A stretch of 32,251 nt of DNA from Nitrososphaerota archaeon (GCA_013287585.1 JABDDN010000015.1:1-32251); one strand, 5' to 3'; positions 8,448 through 16,183 are shown, counted from the stretch's first letter. The notes: generated by a model not told the origin, from the letters alone. Program-made: numbers and translations.

Positions 8448-9503
8448 TTGGCAGAACTATTAGATGAGAAAGAGGTAAGAAAGCTACAGTTGGTAGGAGG
8501 CTCAACCTACGTATTATCATTACCAAAAAGATGGGTTGATGATATGCATCTGAAAACAGGAGACCCTGTTTCAATAGTAAGAACTGCAAATAATTCATTA
8601 TCACTGTTACCATCAAGAAATTCACAATCCACACAGACAATGAAATCAAATACGCTAATCGCTCAGAAAGACTCTGTAGAATCCATCAAAAGAAAAGTCA
8701 TTGCGATGTATCTTGCAGGATATCAGTTAATTGAGATAAAAAGTAAGGGAGGAAGAATCCAACTAAATCAAAAACAGGCCATAAGGGATTTAGTAAGAAC
8801 AAACATGATTGGGACTGAGATAGTAGAATCAACACCAGAATCCATAACTATCCAGATTTTAACTAGCTTACCTGAGCTTTCAATCGCTGATGCATTAAAG
8901 CGAATGTTTTTGCTTACATCTACTATGCACAGACAAGCTATAGACGCATTAAAAGAAATGGATGCCGAGCTTGGTGAAGAAATAATTCATTCAGATGATG
9001 AAGTTGATCGTTTTAGTTTATACATATTAAGAAACCTTACACTTGCAGTTCAACATGAACGAATTTTACGTGATATAGGACTGCAAAAGCCATCTGATTG
9101 CATCAGTTATAGAATCGTAGTAAAATCTGTTGAAAGAATAGCAGATCATGCTGTTTCAATAGCAAGCAGGGTAAAATTTCTTAAATCCACGTTAGAACCA
9201 TCATTGTTACAAAAGATTACAAAACTAAGTGAGGAATCATTAAAAGTGTTTGAAGATTCCATTGCAGCATTAAATAAACGCGATTATCTTCTTGCAGATT
9301 CTGTTGCTACAAACGCATGTAGAATAGCAGAAAAAGAAAAAGAATTCACTGATAGTTTAGAAGAATCAAAAAAATATTCGAGTGTCATAAAATTTGTTTT
9401 GGAAGATATTCGCAGAACTGCCGAATATTCAAGCGATATAGCGGAAGCAGTAATAAATGAGACAGTCCAAGATGTAATTTCTGAAAACAATGTTAAAGAA
9501 TAA
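8448..9503 (+). CDS. AbrB/SpoVT-PhoU fusion, putative phosphate-responsive transcription regulator
   Basis: 351-aa protein. The N-terminal ~50 residues read as a swapped-hairpin AbrB/SpoVT DNA-binding domain (RKLQLVGGSTYVLSLPKRWV, then LKTGDPVSIV). After a linker (about 60-80), the rest is a helical PhoU-like region with two repeats; the second contains RIVVKSVERIADHAVSIASR, the PhoU ERIADH signature. In archaea such fusions are annotated as PhoU-domain or phosphate uptake regulators. It could sense Pst activity like PhoU and bind DNA directly, replacing a PhoR-PhoB pair, which is not seen here. TTG 8448 is the only reasonable start: it precedes the conserved domain at once, the next in-frame ATG would remove the DNA-binding domain, and a TATA-like box lies about 25 nt upstream. 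It is probably co-transcribed with the CHAD gene 31 bp downstream. Confidence 0.85.
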   Translation: MAELLDEKEVRKLQLVGGSTYVLSLPKRWVDDMHLKTGDPVSIVRTANNSLSLLPSRNSQSTQTMKSNTLIAQKDSVESIKRKVIAMYLAGYQLIEIKSKGGRIQLNQKQAIRDLVRTNMIGTEIVESTPESITIQILTSLPELSIADALKRMFLLTSTMHRQAIDALKEMDAELGEEIIHSDDEVDRFSLYILRNLTLAVQHERILRDIGLQKPSDCISYRIVVKSVERIADHAVSIASRVKFLKSTLEPSLLQKITKLSEESLKVFEDSIAALNKRDYLLADSVATNACRIAEKEKEFTDSLEESKKYSSVIKFVLEDIRRTAEYSSDIAEAVINETVQDVISENNVKE

Positions 9504-9534
9504 CTAAAAATGCCATCATAATTACAAAGATAGT

Positions 9535-10356
9535 ATGACAGAGTTTCAAATTTTAACAAAGAAATTATTCATAAAAAACTTTCAAAAAATTATTGAGAAA
9601 ATTATCAATAAATTAGATGAGTATATGGATGATCCAAATGAGGAAAATATTCATGATATCAGAATTACGATAAGAAGACTACAGGCTACTTACAAAATAC
9701 TACCAAAAAAGATTCGAAAACAACCAAATTTTCAAAATTACATAGATAAGTCAAGTGTGCTCTTTAAGATAAACACAGAAATTAGAGATTTTGATATCAT
9801 AACTATAAAGTTAGATCAACAATATTTTGCCAATCCATCTTCTTCTAAACTAATATCATCATTAATGATTAAACGAAAATCAAAGATTAGAGATGCGCAT
9901 TTCGTTGCAGCAAGACTAAGATCATTTTCAATGCCTAAAATCACTGAAAAACAATTATCTGAACCAAAATTAAAAAACAGATTTCATAAGACTGTAAACA
10001 AATTAAATTCTAGAATAAAACAGAATATTCCTATTGTGATAAATGACGATAAAAAAATTGATGAACTCCATAAAATGAGGAAAGATTTTAAGAAATTACG
10101 TTACACCATAGAACTATCTCTTAGTAACAAGAAAATACCATCGCATATTGAAAACTTGAAAAAGATACAAGATAGATTGGGAGAAATTCATGATAGTGAC
10201 ATTATGTTAGACTACCTCAAGAATCAAAAATTAACAAATGAAATTACAGACATAATTAAACAAGAGCGTTTGGAAAGAAATCTAAAATACAAATTGTTTA
10301 TAAAAACATTTTCAGAACAAAGAATTGGCTTTGAAAAGTTGATTTGTAAGATTTAA
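9535..10356 (+). CDS. CHAD-domain protein (polyphosphate-associated)
   Basis: 273-aa, strongly basic helical protein with a CHAD domain (conserved histidine alpha-helical domain), known to bind inorganic polyphosphate and often encoded near polyphosphate enzymes. Diagnostic segments: NIHDIRITIRRLQATYKIL with His at 40 and the RRL pattern, a second copy DELHKMRKDFKKLRYTIEL, and KIQDRLGEIHDSDIMLDYL near the C-terminus. The many Lys/Arg residues around each His would form the phosphate-binding surface. No catalytic CYTH domain is attached. It follows the AbrB-PhoU gene with a 31-bp gap and faces the exopolyphosphatase gene across a 62-bp gap, so the context supports a polyphosphate-related role. 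Confidence 0.85.
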   Translation: MTEFQILTKKLFIKNFQKIIEKIINKLDEYMDDPNEENIHDIRITIRRLQATYKILPKKIRKQPNFQNYIDKSSVLFKINTEIRDFDIITIKLDQQYFANPSSSKLISSLMIKRKSKIRDAHFVAARLRSFSMPKITEKQLSEPKLKNRFHKTVNKLNSRIKQNIPIVINDDKKIDELHKMRKDFKKLRYTIELSLSNKKIPSHIENLKKIQDRLGEIHDSDIMLDYLKNQKLTNEITDIIKQERLERNLKYKLFIKTFSEQRIGFEKLICKI

Positions 10357-10418
10357 TTTATTTTCATAATATTACATTACTTTCGGAATTACAAAAAATC
10401 ATGAGTAAGTTCTTCTTT

Positions 10419-11930
10419 CTATAATTCAAGTATGGAATTTTGTGCACTTCCCATTTCAGAACGTATTGAACAGATCACATTAACGCCAAATACATTTTCA
10501 AAATTTCTCAATATATGTTGCAGCAGAGTTTTAGGAACACTTCTAGCTGGAATGACATTTAATTCAATTTTTCTAGGTTCAGATTTTTTTATTTCAATTT
10601 TTGCCTTAGTTTTTTCTAAAAATCTCAAAAGGTTAAGCAACGAGGATATTTTTCTTACTGCCATCTTATCTTGCGGTGTTAGAATAGACTTGTATCGTGA
10701 GAATAACCAATCTGCAGTTTTTTCATGTCTAGTATGTACAAGAGATAATCCCAAAATTAATTGATCAGGATGATTAAGAGACATATCTTCATCAGCTATT
10801 GCATAAAACCAACTCTGAGGATTATTATATGACGATTTTTCCATCATCAGTTTTAGTGCATATGAAAGAAGTACATATTCACGCTCGCCAATTAATTTGA
10901 AAATAATAAGTTCTTTTAAAAATCCTTCAGCGTTTTGATTTATTGATCTTTCTTTAGTAATACTAAGAGATTGTCTAATTTGTTCAGATGTGATATTATT
11001 AGAATGATATGTTTTTTGATTTTCAAGAAATATTGAAAGTGCACCTTCACGAAGTCCATGGTTACTTACATGAAGATTTTGAAATCCAAATTTGTCCATT
11101 AATGTATCTATAACACACGAGCCAGCAACAATTGTTTCAGCTCTGCTAGAACCAATTACAGAAATTTTGGAAATCTCACCAGATTTCATATCAGATAGTT
11201 TTTTATTAATTGTATTAACTGATTTGAAATCCATTTCATAATTATGAATTTTGTCAAATGGATATTTTGTAACTTTTTGATCATATCTTGCCAAAGCCCG
11301 TAACGCACCACCAACTCCTACTAGAATTGTATTTTTATCTAGATCAAATTCTTTTTTACTTGGAAGAAGATTCCAGATATGTCGTCTCATATTTTTATAA
11401 TCTTTTTCAGTAAATACCAAATTCTTATTTGCAAATTGTTGTGTTAATCTTAATGCCCCAAGTGGTAATGAAATAACCTTTTTGATTCTGAATTTTTCAG
11501 CGTGTACAATTTCTAGGCTTCCGCCGCCTAAATCAAAAAATAGTGTGTTTGGTAATTGAAGTGATTTTATTGCGCCTACATAGGAATAAAGTGCCTCTTC
11601 TCGTTCAGATAAGACCTTAAACCTGAATCCTGTTTCACGGTATACCTCATTTAGAAATTCCTCTTTATTGCTTGCTTCTCTTACTGCACTAGTTGCAATA
11701 GGTAGAACCGATTTAATTGGTTGGAGTTGAATAAGATCTCTAAATAACTTTAAAACTTCAATTGCTCTCATGATTGGTTTTTTACTAAGCTTGCCTTTTT
11801 CATCTAATCCTTCACCAAGCTTTGCTTTCATCCCCTCTTGTTCATATATCTCAAAAGAATCATCATCTTTTACATTGTAATTTACCAATTTAACAGAGTT
11901 AAATCCTAAATCAATTACTGACATTTTCAT
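10419..11930 (-). CDS. ppx: Exopolyphosphatase / Ppx-GppA family phosphatase
   Basis: 503-aa member of the ASKHA-fold Ppx/GppA family, which removes terminal phosphates from polyphosphate (Ppx) or hydrolyses pppGpp (GppA). Motifs: MSVIDLGFNSVKL at the N-terminus (nucleotide/phosphate loop), ATSAVREA (about 79-86), SEREEA (about 108-113, containing the catalytic-region Glu), DLGGGSLE (about 133-140) and GVGGALRALARY. The C-terminal ~200 residues resemble the helical HD-like extension of Ppx but are hard to assign by eye. With CHAD, PstSCAB and SixA nearby, polyphosphate is the more likely substrate. The start is ATG 11930; ATG 11924 (MSVIDLG) is an alternative. Confidence 0.9.
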   Translation of the reverse strand: MKMSVIDLGFNSVKLVNYNVKDDDSFEIYEQEGMKAKLGEGLDEKGKLSKKPIMRAIEVLKLFRDLIQLQPIKSVLPIATSAVREASNKEEFLNEVYRETGFRFKVLSEREEALYSYVGAIKSLQLPNTLFFDLGGGSLEIVHAEKFRIKKVISLPLGALRLTQQFANKNLVFTEKDYKNMRRHIWNLLPSKKEFDLDKNTILVGVGGALRALARYDQKVTKYPFDKIHNYEMDFKSVNTINKKLSDMKSGEISKISVIGSSRAETIVAGSCVIDTLMDKFGFQNLHVSNHGLREGALSIFLENQKTYHSNNITSEQIRQSLSITKERSINQNAEGFLKELIIFKLIGEREYVLLSYALKLMMEKSSYNNPQSWFYAIADEDMSLNHPDQLILGLSLVHTRHEKTADWLFSRYKSILTPQDKMAVRKISSLLNLLRFLEKTKAKIEIKKSEPRKIELNVIPARSVPKTLLQHILRNFENVFGVNVICSIRSEMGSAQNSILEL

Positions 11931-12025
11931 TTTGATTATTTACCTCTTTTTGATAAAAACACATTACTATTAATCTAGACTAGATTCATATTTTTTTACT
12001 AAATGAAAAACATAAGAAACTCTGA

Positions 12026-12520
12026 TCATTTGGATATTTTTTTCATATGTTTTGGCGTAAGTAACCATCTCAACTCTCCTTGTATTTTTGGTTGAAGTGA
12101 AATCGTTCTAATTCTTGCCAATCCTCCTTTTTTTAGATCAATTCTACTTGCTCCACCAATAGCCTCTCCAATCAATTCACTCAGATATGGTTCGTGTCCT
12201 ACAAGAAGTGTTAACGAGTCTTGTTTTAGTTTTGATAGTTTGTTGTATAATTCTAGCTTATTGCCTTCCGGTCTTAATTCGTTGAGTTCTTCAACATTAT
12301 TTTCACTTTTTACACGTTTTAATATAATTTCTGTAGTTTGTTTACATCTGATCAATGGACTAGTAAACACAAAATCAAATTCAAGTCCTAATTTGACAAA
12401 TGCTTTTGCTATTTCTTCAATTTCTTGTTTTCCTGCAATAGTAAGAGTTCTTCGAAAGTCATTTCTTGCAGCAACAGAATGTTTTCCAGCTTCACCATGT
12501 CGCAAAACGAACAGATCCAT
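12026..12520 (-). CDS. sixA: SixA-like phosphohistidine phosphatase (histidine phosphatase family)
   Basis: 164-aa histidine-phosphatase-fold protein. LRHGEAGKHS at residues 6-15 carries the RHG motif (Arg7-His8, with His8 as phospho-acceptor), FVFTSPLIRCKQTTEII carries the second Arg, and LLVGHEPYLSELIG carries the second catalytic His. Length and motif spacing fit the SixA subgroup, which in Escherichia coli removes phosphate from phosphohistidine. SixA-like genes also occur beside Ppx/CHAD genes, and an acid-phosphatase role is possible. It lies 95 bp upstream of ppx on the same strand, with an AT-rich gap between, so it may have its own promoter or be read into ppx. The catalytic residues are complete. 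Confidence 0.85.
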   Translation of the reverse strand: MDLFVLRHGEAGKHSVAARNDFRRTLTIAGKQEIEEIAKAFVKLGLEFDFVFTSPLIRCKQTTEIILKRVKSENNVEELNELRPEGNKLELYNKLSKLKQDSLTLLVGHEPYLSELIGEAIGGASRIDLKKGGLARIRTISLQPKIQGELRWLLTPKHMKKISK

Positions 12521-12657
12521 TTCAAAATTCCATACAATTTTTTGTTATATCGTATAAAGTCAACACACTGACAAAATTCATTTTCATCATAAATACCTGC
12601 TTTTGTACAAATATCTAAGATTCGACCATAATTTCTTATTTTTCATATCAAAATATA

Positions 12658-12671
12658 GTTCTATATAGAAC
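12658..12671. promoter_or_regulatory. 14-bp palindrome with CTATATAG core upstream of the kinase pair
   Basis: GTTCTATATAGAAC is a perfect 14-bp palindrome and contains the CTATATAG word seen at the pst promoters. It ends 134 nt before the ATG at 12803 and about 22 nt before a small in-frame ORF at 12694, where it could also serve as a TATA element. The 50 bp ending here resemble the block before the AbrB-PhoU gene. Confidence 0.5.
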
Positions 12672-12693
12672 AATGTCATCACCGCTTTAGACT

Positions 12694-12798
12694 ATGATTA
12701 AAGAGTATCATCAGATGCAGGTAGTAAAACATGAGAAAAATATTCACCATATAAAAGAATTAAATGCCTTTTCACTTCAAGTTTCCTTGGAGTTATAA
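12694..12798 (+). CDS. Possible 34-aa leader ORF before the kinase pair
   Basis: ATG 12694 opens a 34-codon frame (begins MIKEYHQMQ, ends LQVSLEL) that stops 4 nt before the ATG at 12803. It is rich in His, Lys and Glu and has no recognisable domain. Support is positional: the CTATATAG element lies 25 nt upstream, right for a leaderless start, and the ORF fills the gap to the kinase gene exactly. It may be a small co-expressed protein, a leader peptide, or chance. No homologue is known to me. Confidence 0.3.
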   Translation: MIKEYHQMQVVKHEKNIHHIKELNAFSLQVSLEL

Positions 12799-12802
12799 TT
12801 AA

Positions 12803-13507
12803 ATGGAAACATATGGTAAACTCATAGTAGTTGAAGGCATAGACGGTTCAGGAAAATCAACTCAAGTTCATCTCCTAGAAAAATGGCTTGCTTACAAAGG
12901 AATCAGCGTATTTAAAACAGAATGGAATTCTTCTGAGATGGTAAAGGAAATAACTTCTAAAGGTAAGAAAAAAGGCCAGCTAACTCCAACTACTTTTAGT
13001 CTTCTACATGCTACTGATTTTGCAGACAGATATGAAAGAAACATTTTTCCTTTGTTACGTGCTGGCTATTTTGTTCTAGCAGACAGATACATCTATACTG
13101 CGTTTGTAAGAGATGTTGTAAGAGGGTGTAATCCAAAATGGGTAAGAAATGTTTACGATTTTGCTATCAAACCACACATCACATTTTATTTCAGAGTACC
13201 AGTTGACATTGCAGTTGACAGGATTTTAGTTGGCAGACCTAAGCTAAAATATTATGAAGCTGGAATGGATTTGAATTTAAGTAATGACCCATATGAAAGT
13301 TATAGAATTTTTCAAGGAAGAATAATAGAACAATACGATTCAATGGCAGATTCTGAAGGATTTACTGTTATAGATGGTACATTAAATATTGAAGAACAAC
13401 AGAAATTAGTTAGAGAGAAAATTTCTGCCATTTTACCAAAAACACTTCACAAAAAACCGACCAGAGATTTGATTAAAAATGAAACAAAATACAAAAAAAC
13501 AATTTGA
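12803..13507 (+). CDS. Thymidylate-kinase-like P-loop kinase (first of pair)
   Basis: 234-aa P-loop protein of the thymidylate kinase-like superfamily, which also contains PPK2 polyphosphate kinases. Walker A is GIDGSGKST (12-20) and the DRY motif lies in VLADRYIYT (95-97). The end of the lid region is probably around residues 130-155 (RPKLKYYEAG). After the P-loop, canonical dTMP kinases have a DNA/TMP-binding REPGGT-like motif; here the equivalent strand end reads FKTEWNSSE, so dTMP specificity is doubtful. The C-terminus is Lys-rich and overlaps the next gene by 29 bp, implying coupled translation with its paralogue. Annotation pipelines would call it dTMP kinase. The surrounding phosphate/polyphosphate genes suggest other phosphate acceptors should be considered. 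Confidence 0.75.
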   Translation: METYGKLIVVEGIDGSGKSTQVHLLEKWLAYKGISVFKTEWNSSEMVKEITSKGKKKGQLTPTTFSLLHATDFADRYERNIFPLLRAGYFVLADRYIYTAFVRDVVRGCNPKWVRNVYDFAIKPHITFYFRVPVDIAVDRILVGRPKLKYYEAGMDLNLSNDPYESYRIFQGRIIEQYDSMADSEGFTVIDGTLNIEEQQKLVREKISAILPKTLHKKPTRDLIKNETKYKKTI

Positions 13508-14204
13508 AAAAAGAACCGTGGAATTTTACGGTCACGGTATAAAACACCTTGAGGATGTAGAAATCAAAGGCAGATTAATCGTTATTGAGGGACCTGATGC
13601 TTCTGGAAGGAGTACAGAAATCGAGCTGATAACAGCAAAATTGGAGGCAGACGGACATGCAGTTTTGAATACTGGCTTGAAACGCTCAGAATTAGTAAGT
13701 AGGGGGATATTAGAAGCAAAGAGAGATTATAACCTAGGAAGAAAAACACTAGCACTGTTTTATGCTGCAGATTTTGCGGACCAATTTGAATATAAAATAA
13801 TACCGGCTTTACAAGCAGGTTACATTGTACTTGCAGATAGATACATCTACACGCTCATAGCTAGAAACGTAGTAAGAGGATTAGACAGGAAATGGTCTCA
13901 TAACCTGTATGGTTTTGCGATAAAACCAGACCTTGTTTTTTATCTGGATGTAGATCCCAATAGATTGATACATAGGGTATTTCAGAAAAATTCTTCACTT
14001 GACTATTATGAGTCAGGTGCAGATCTAGGACTTTCAGATGACATGTTTGAGTCATTTTTAATATATCAAAGAATGATTTCGAAGGAATTTCACATGATGC
14101 AAAAAAGATATGGGCTTATACCAATAAATGGAAACAGGTCAGTATCTGAAATTAATGCTGATCTACAAAAAAGAATAAACCTGTTTCTTGAAAAAAATAT
14201 ATAA
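13479..14204 (+). CDS. Thymidylate-kinase-like paralogue with altered Walker A (second of pair)
   Basis: 241-aa paralogue of the preceding gene. Shared landmarks include the FADxFEYKIIPALQAGYIVLADRYIYT region (DRY at about 120-122), a VVRGLDRKW segment matching VVRGCNPKW, FAIKPDLVFYLDV, and YYESGADLGLS matching YYEAGMDLNLS. The P-loop reads GPDASGRST (38-46): the Lys that normally holds the ATP phosphates is Arg44. It may have weak or altered nucleotide binding, or act as a regulatory half of a heterodimer. An N-terminal extension of about 30 residues precedes the core. ATG 13479 lies inside the upstream gene (29-bp overlap); no later Met precedes the P-loop. The REPGG-type dTMP motif is also absent (NTGLKRSEL instead). 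A T7 run follows the stop. Confidence 0.75.
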   Translation: MKQNTKKQFEKRTVEFYGHGIKHLEDVEIKGRLIVIEGPDASGRSTEIELITAKLEADGHAVLNTGLKRSELVSRGILEAKRDYNLGRKTLALFYAADFADQFEYKIIPALQAGYIVLADRYIYTLIARNVVRGLDRKWSHNLYGFAIKPDLVFYLDVDPNRLIHRVFQKNSSLDYYESGADLGLSDDMFESFLIYQRMISKEFHMMQKRYGLIPINGNRSVSEINADLQKRINLFLEKNI

Positions 14205-14205
14205 C

Positions 14206-14212
14206 TTTTTTT
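14206..14212 (+). terminator. Poly-T terminator after the kinase pair
   Basis: A run of seven T begins one base after the stop codon of the second kinase gene. Archaeal RNA polymerase commonly terminates at such U-rich tracts without a hairpin. Strength cannot be judged from sequence. Confidence 0.4.
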
Positions 14213-14243
14213 CTAGACAAAACAATTTTCTGTAACCAACATA

Positions 14244-14363
14244 TCACATAGAAATAAGATTGGGAGTTGAGTGACAGGTGCAGATGCATTCCAACTCATT
14301 GTCATTCTCAAGTCTTGGATCATCTTCAGCACTCAAGTCATCTTTTTGACCATGTTCTACCAT
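14244..14363 (-). CDS. Possible 39-aa acidic cysteine-rich protein
   Basis: ATG 14363 to TGA 14244 on the minus strand gives a 39-aa frame. Its first two thirds are very acidic (QKDDLSAEDDPRLENDNE) and it then carries ELECICTCHS, a C-x-C-x-C-H cluster that could bind a metal. Composition is more protein-like than that of the opposite strand, whose hydrophobic frame at 14271-14498 looks like a shadow. It sits alone in the gap between the kinase pair and the phosphoesterase. I do not recognise a family; coding status is uncertain. Confidence 0.35.
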   Translation of the reverse strand: MVEHGQKDDLSAEDDPRLENDNELECICTCHSTPNLISM

Positions 14364-14537
14364 AATTTTGTGTTCACAAAGATAACATATCCATATTTTC
14401 TATTCACCATATGTGCTGTAAAATATTTGATAAGCGTATGCCACATGAAAAACATATCTTATGTACGATTCATAGAAAATTTATCATTAATCTATTGAAT
14501 ATGAAAAATAAAGAAGAGGAGAGAAGAGTTATTCTTC

Positions 14538-16037
14538 TTATTTGTTTCCAGTTGTTGGATCTAAGATAAGCTTATCCGTATCACCGTGTTCAAAATTGAA
14601 CATGTTGTTAAGCGAACCAGATTTTCTATCAAACGATTGTGGATCTGGTATCTGTCCAATATTCCAGTTGTCCTCAATGAATTTGAGTATTGAGGATTGG
14701 TCCGTCACTGAATGGTCGACAAAGTTCTCCTTTGCATATGGAGATATCACCATCAATGGCAATCTTGGGCCATAACCACATCTGTCCTGATAGGCACCTA
14801 GTTTTGTAGTTCCGCAGGCAACATCCTGTGCAGGATCATTTGACTGGTTGAGAATTGGAGACATCACGTGATCATACCATCCATCTGAGTCATCATATGA
14901 GATGATTACTGCAATGTTCTTCCACTCTTCTGTTTTTTGGAGCTTGTTGATTGTATCAACAATGAAGTGCTGCTCATCTATAGGATCAGAGTAACCTGCA
15001 TGTCCATCTTGATACTTTGCTGCTTTAAGGAAGCTTACTGCTGGCATCTTTCCAGCATCTACTGCTGTCCAAAAGTCAGTAATATCATACTGATGGTTTG
15101 CTTGTCCATTGTGTCCTATTTCGTTAACTGATGTTGGAGGAAGGTGATGTTGATTTGCAGTTGATGCATAATACTCAAATGGCTCGTGGTGTGCGCTGTA
15201 ATCAGTTACATTAGCACCACCGATATTCAAGTGCGATGATTTGCATTTTGCCTTGTGTGCTGGATTACCATCCCATGGTGTACTTGGTTTAAAGCCACCT
15301 TGGAACCATCCCCAAGTAACTCCTTTAGCATTTAGAAGATCACCCACGTTCTTTCCACCCATAGCTGTTGGTGCAAAGCTTGAACAATCATCAAATGCTC
15401 CATCTGGATCTCCAATTACAGTATGATGTGTAACGGTGTCTGCAACATCAGATGTTGTGACATTGCCAGTTTCACCTGAAACCAAGTTCAACATTCCTGG
15501 AGTGGATGGACCAAATGTAGTACCAAATGAATTATCGCTCATAGCAAAGTGTTGTGCATAATTCCACAATGCTGTGACGGTGTTTCCATCGTAGTATCCC
15601 ATTACAGTGCTACCATCGGGTTTACAACCAGGACCAGTATTAGAAATTGTTTCTACAAATTTGTCCATCAATCCGCCATCAAAGGCTAATTGCTCTGGTT
15701 TGTAGTCATGATTCTCATCACATGTTATTAGTTGTGATAATGTGTTGTCCAATCTGAATGGCTTCTTGGAATTTGGATTGTTGTCAATGAGTGCCTGTGT
15801 CAAACCGTTTGCAGATGGTGTATTATCTGATGCCTTAAATTTAGGCTCACCAGCTGGATTTGCTGCATTTGGATATGTTGCAAAATAATGATCATATGAT
15901 ACGTTTTCTTGGAATATGACCACTACATGCTTGATTGGTGTTGTTGTAGATGATGATTCTAATGCAAAGCTTGAGCTGCTTAGCAAAAGAGATGCTATCA
16001 TTAGTGCGGCGATTGTTGTTGTTAGAATTTTTGTCAT
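14538..16037 (-). CDS. Secreted phosphoesterase (phospholipase C / acid phosphatase family)
   Basis: 499-aa protein of the bacterial-type phosphoesterase family (alkaline-phosphatase superfamily: phospholipase C, AcpA-like acid phosphatase). It has an N-terminal signal peptide (MTKILTTTIAALMIASLLLS, cleavage near SSFALES) and no C-terminal anchor. Family signatures: VVVIFQENVSYDHYF (about 38-52; metal-binding Glu, Asn and the active-site region), SDNSFGTTFGPSTPGMLNLVSG, HAGYSDPIDEQHF and IISYDDSDGWYDHV near the C-terminus with metal ligands. Outside the cell it could release phosphate from phospholipids or other phosphate esters to feed PstS. It is transcribed alone from the 310-bp region that follows its start. 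I saw no CTATATAG copy upstream, only a weak similarity at 16103-16117 to a second word in the Pho promoters. Confidence 0.88.
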   Translation of the reverse strand: MTKILTTTIAALMIASLLLSSSSFALESSSTTTPIKHVVVIFQENVSYDHYFATYPNAANPAGEPKFKASDNTPSANGLTQALIDNNPNSKKPFRLDNTLSQLITCDENHDYKPEQLAFDGGLMDKFVETISNTGPGCKPDGSTVMGYYDGNTVTALWNYAQHFAMSDNSFGTTFGPSTPGMLNLVSGETGNVTTSDVADTVTHHTVIGDPDGAFDDCSSFAPTAMGGKNVGDLLNAKGVTWGWFQGGFKPSTPWDGNPAHKAKCKSSHLNIGGANVTDYSAHHEPFEYYASTANQHHLPPTSVNEIGHNGQANHQYDITDFWTAVDAGKMPAVSFLKAAKYQDGHAGYSDPIDEQHFIVDTINKLQKTEEWKNIAVIISYDDSDGWYDHVMSPILNQSNDPAQDVACGTTKLGAYQDRCGYGPRLPLMVISPYAKENFVDHSVTDQSSILKFIEDNWNIGQIPDPQSFDRKSGSLNNMFNFEHGDTDKLILDPTTGNK

Positions 16038-16183
16038 TGAGACAGCATTATGAGTTCACGCATTTCTTTATTCTGCAAATAGATCATGTTACACTATTTA
16101 TCAAATATTGTCAGATCGTAAAAATTTATTTTTTATGTTGACTACTCGATCAATTTTACAGACACATATGATCACAAAAATAT

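Noticed and set aside
14271-14498. 75-codon hydrophobic plus-strand frame in the gap after the kinase pair
   Set aside because: Its composition looks like the shadow of the acidic minus-strand 39-aa frame plus AT-rich DNA, and it has no upstream promoter-like feature.
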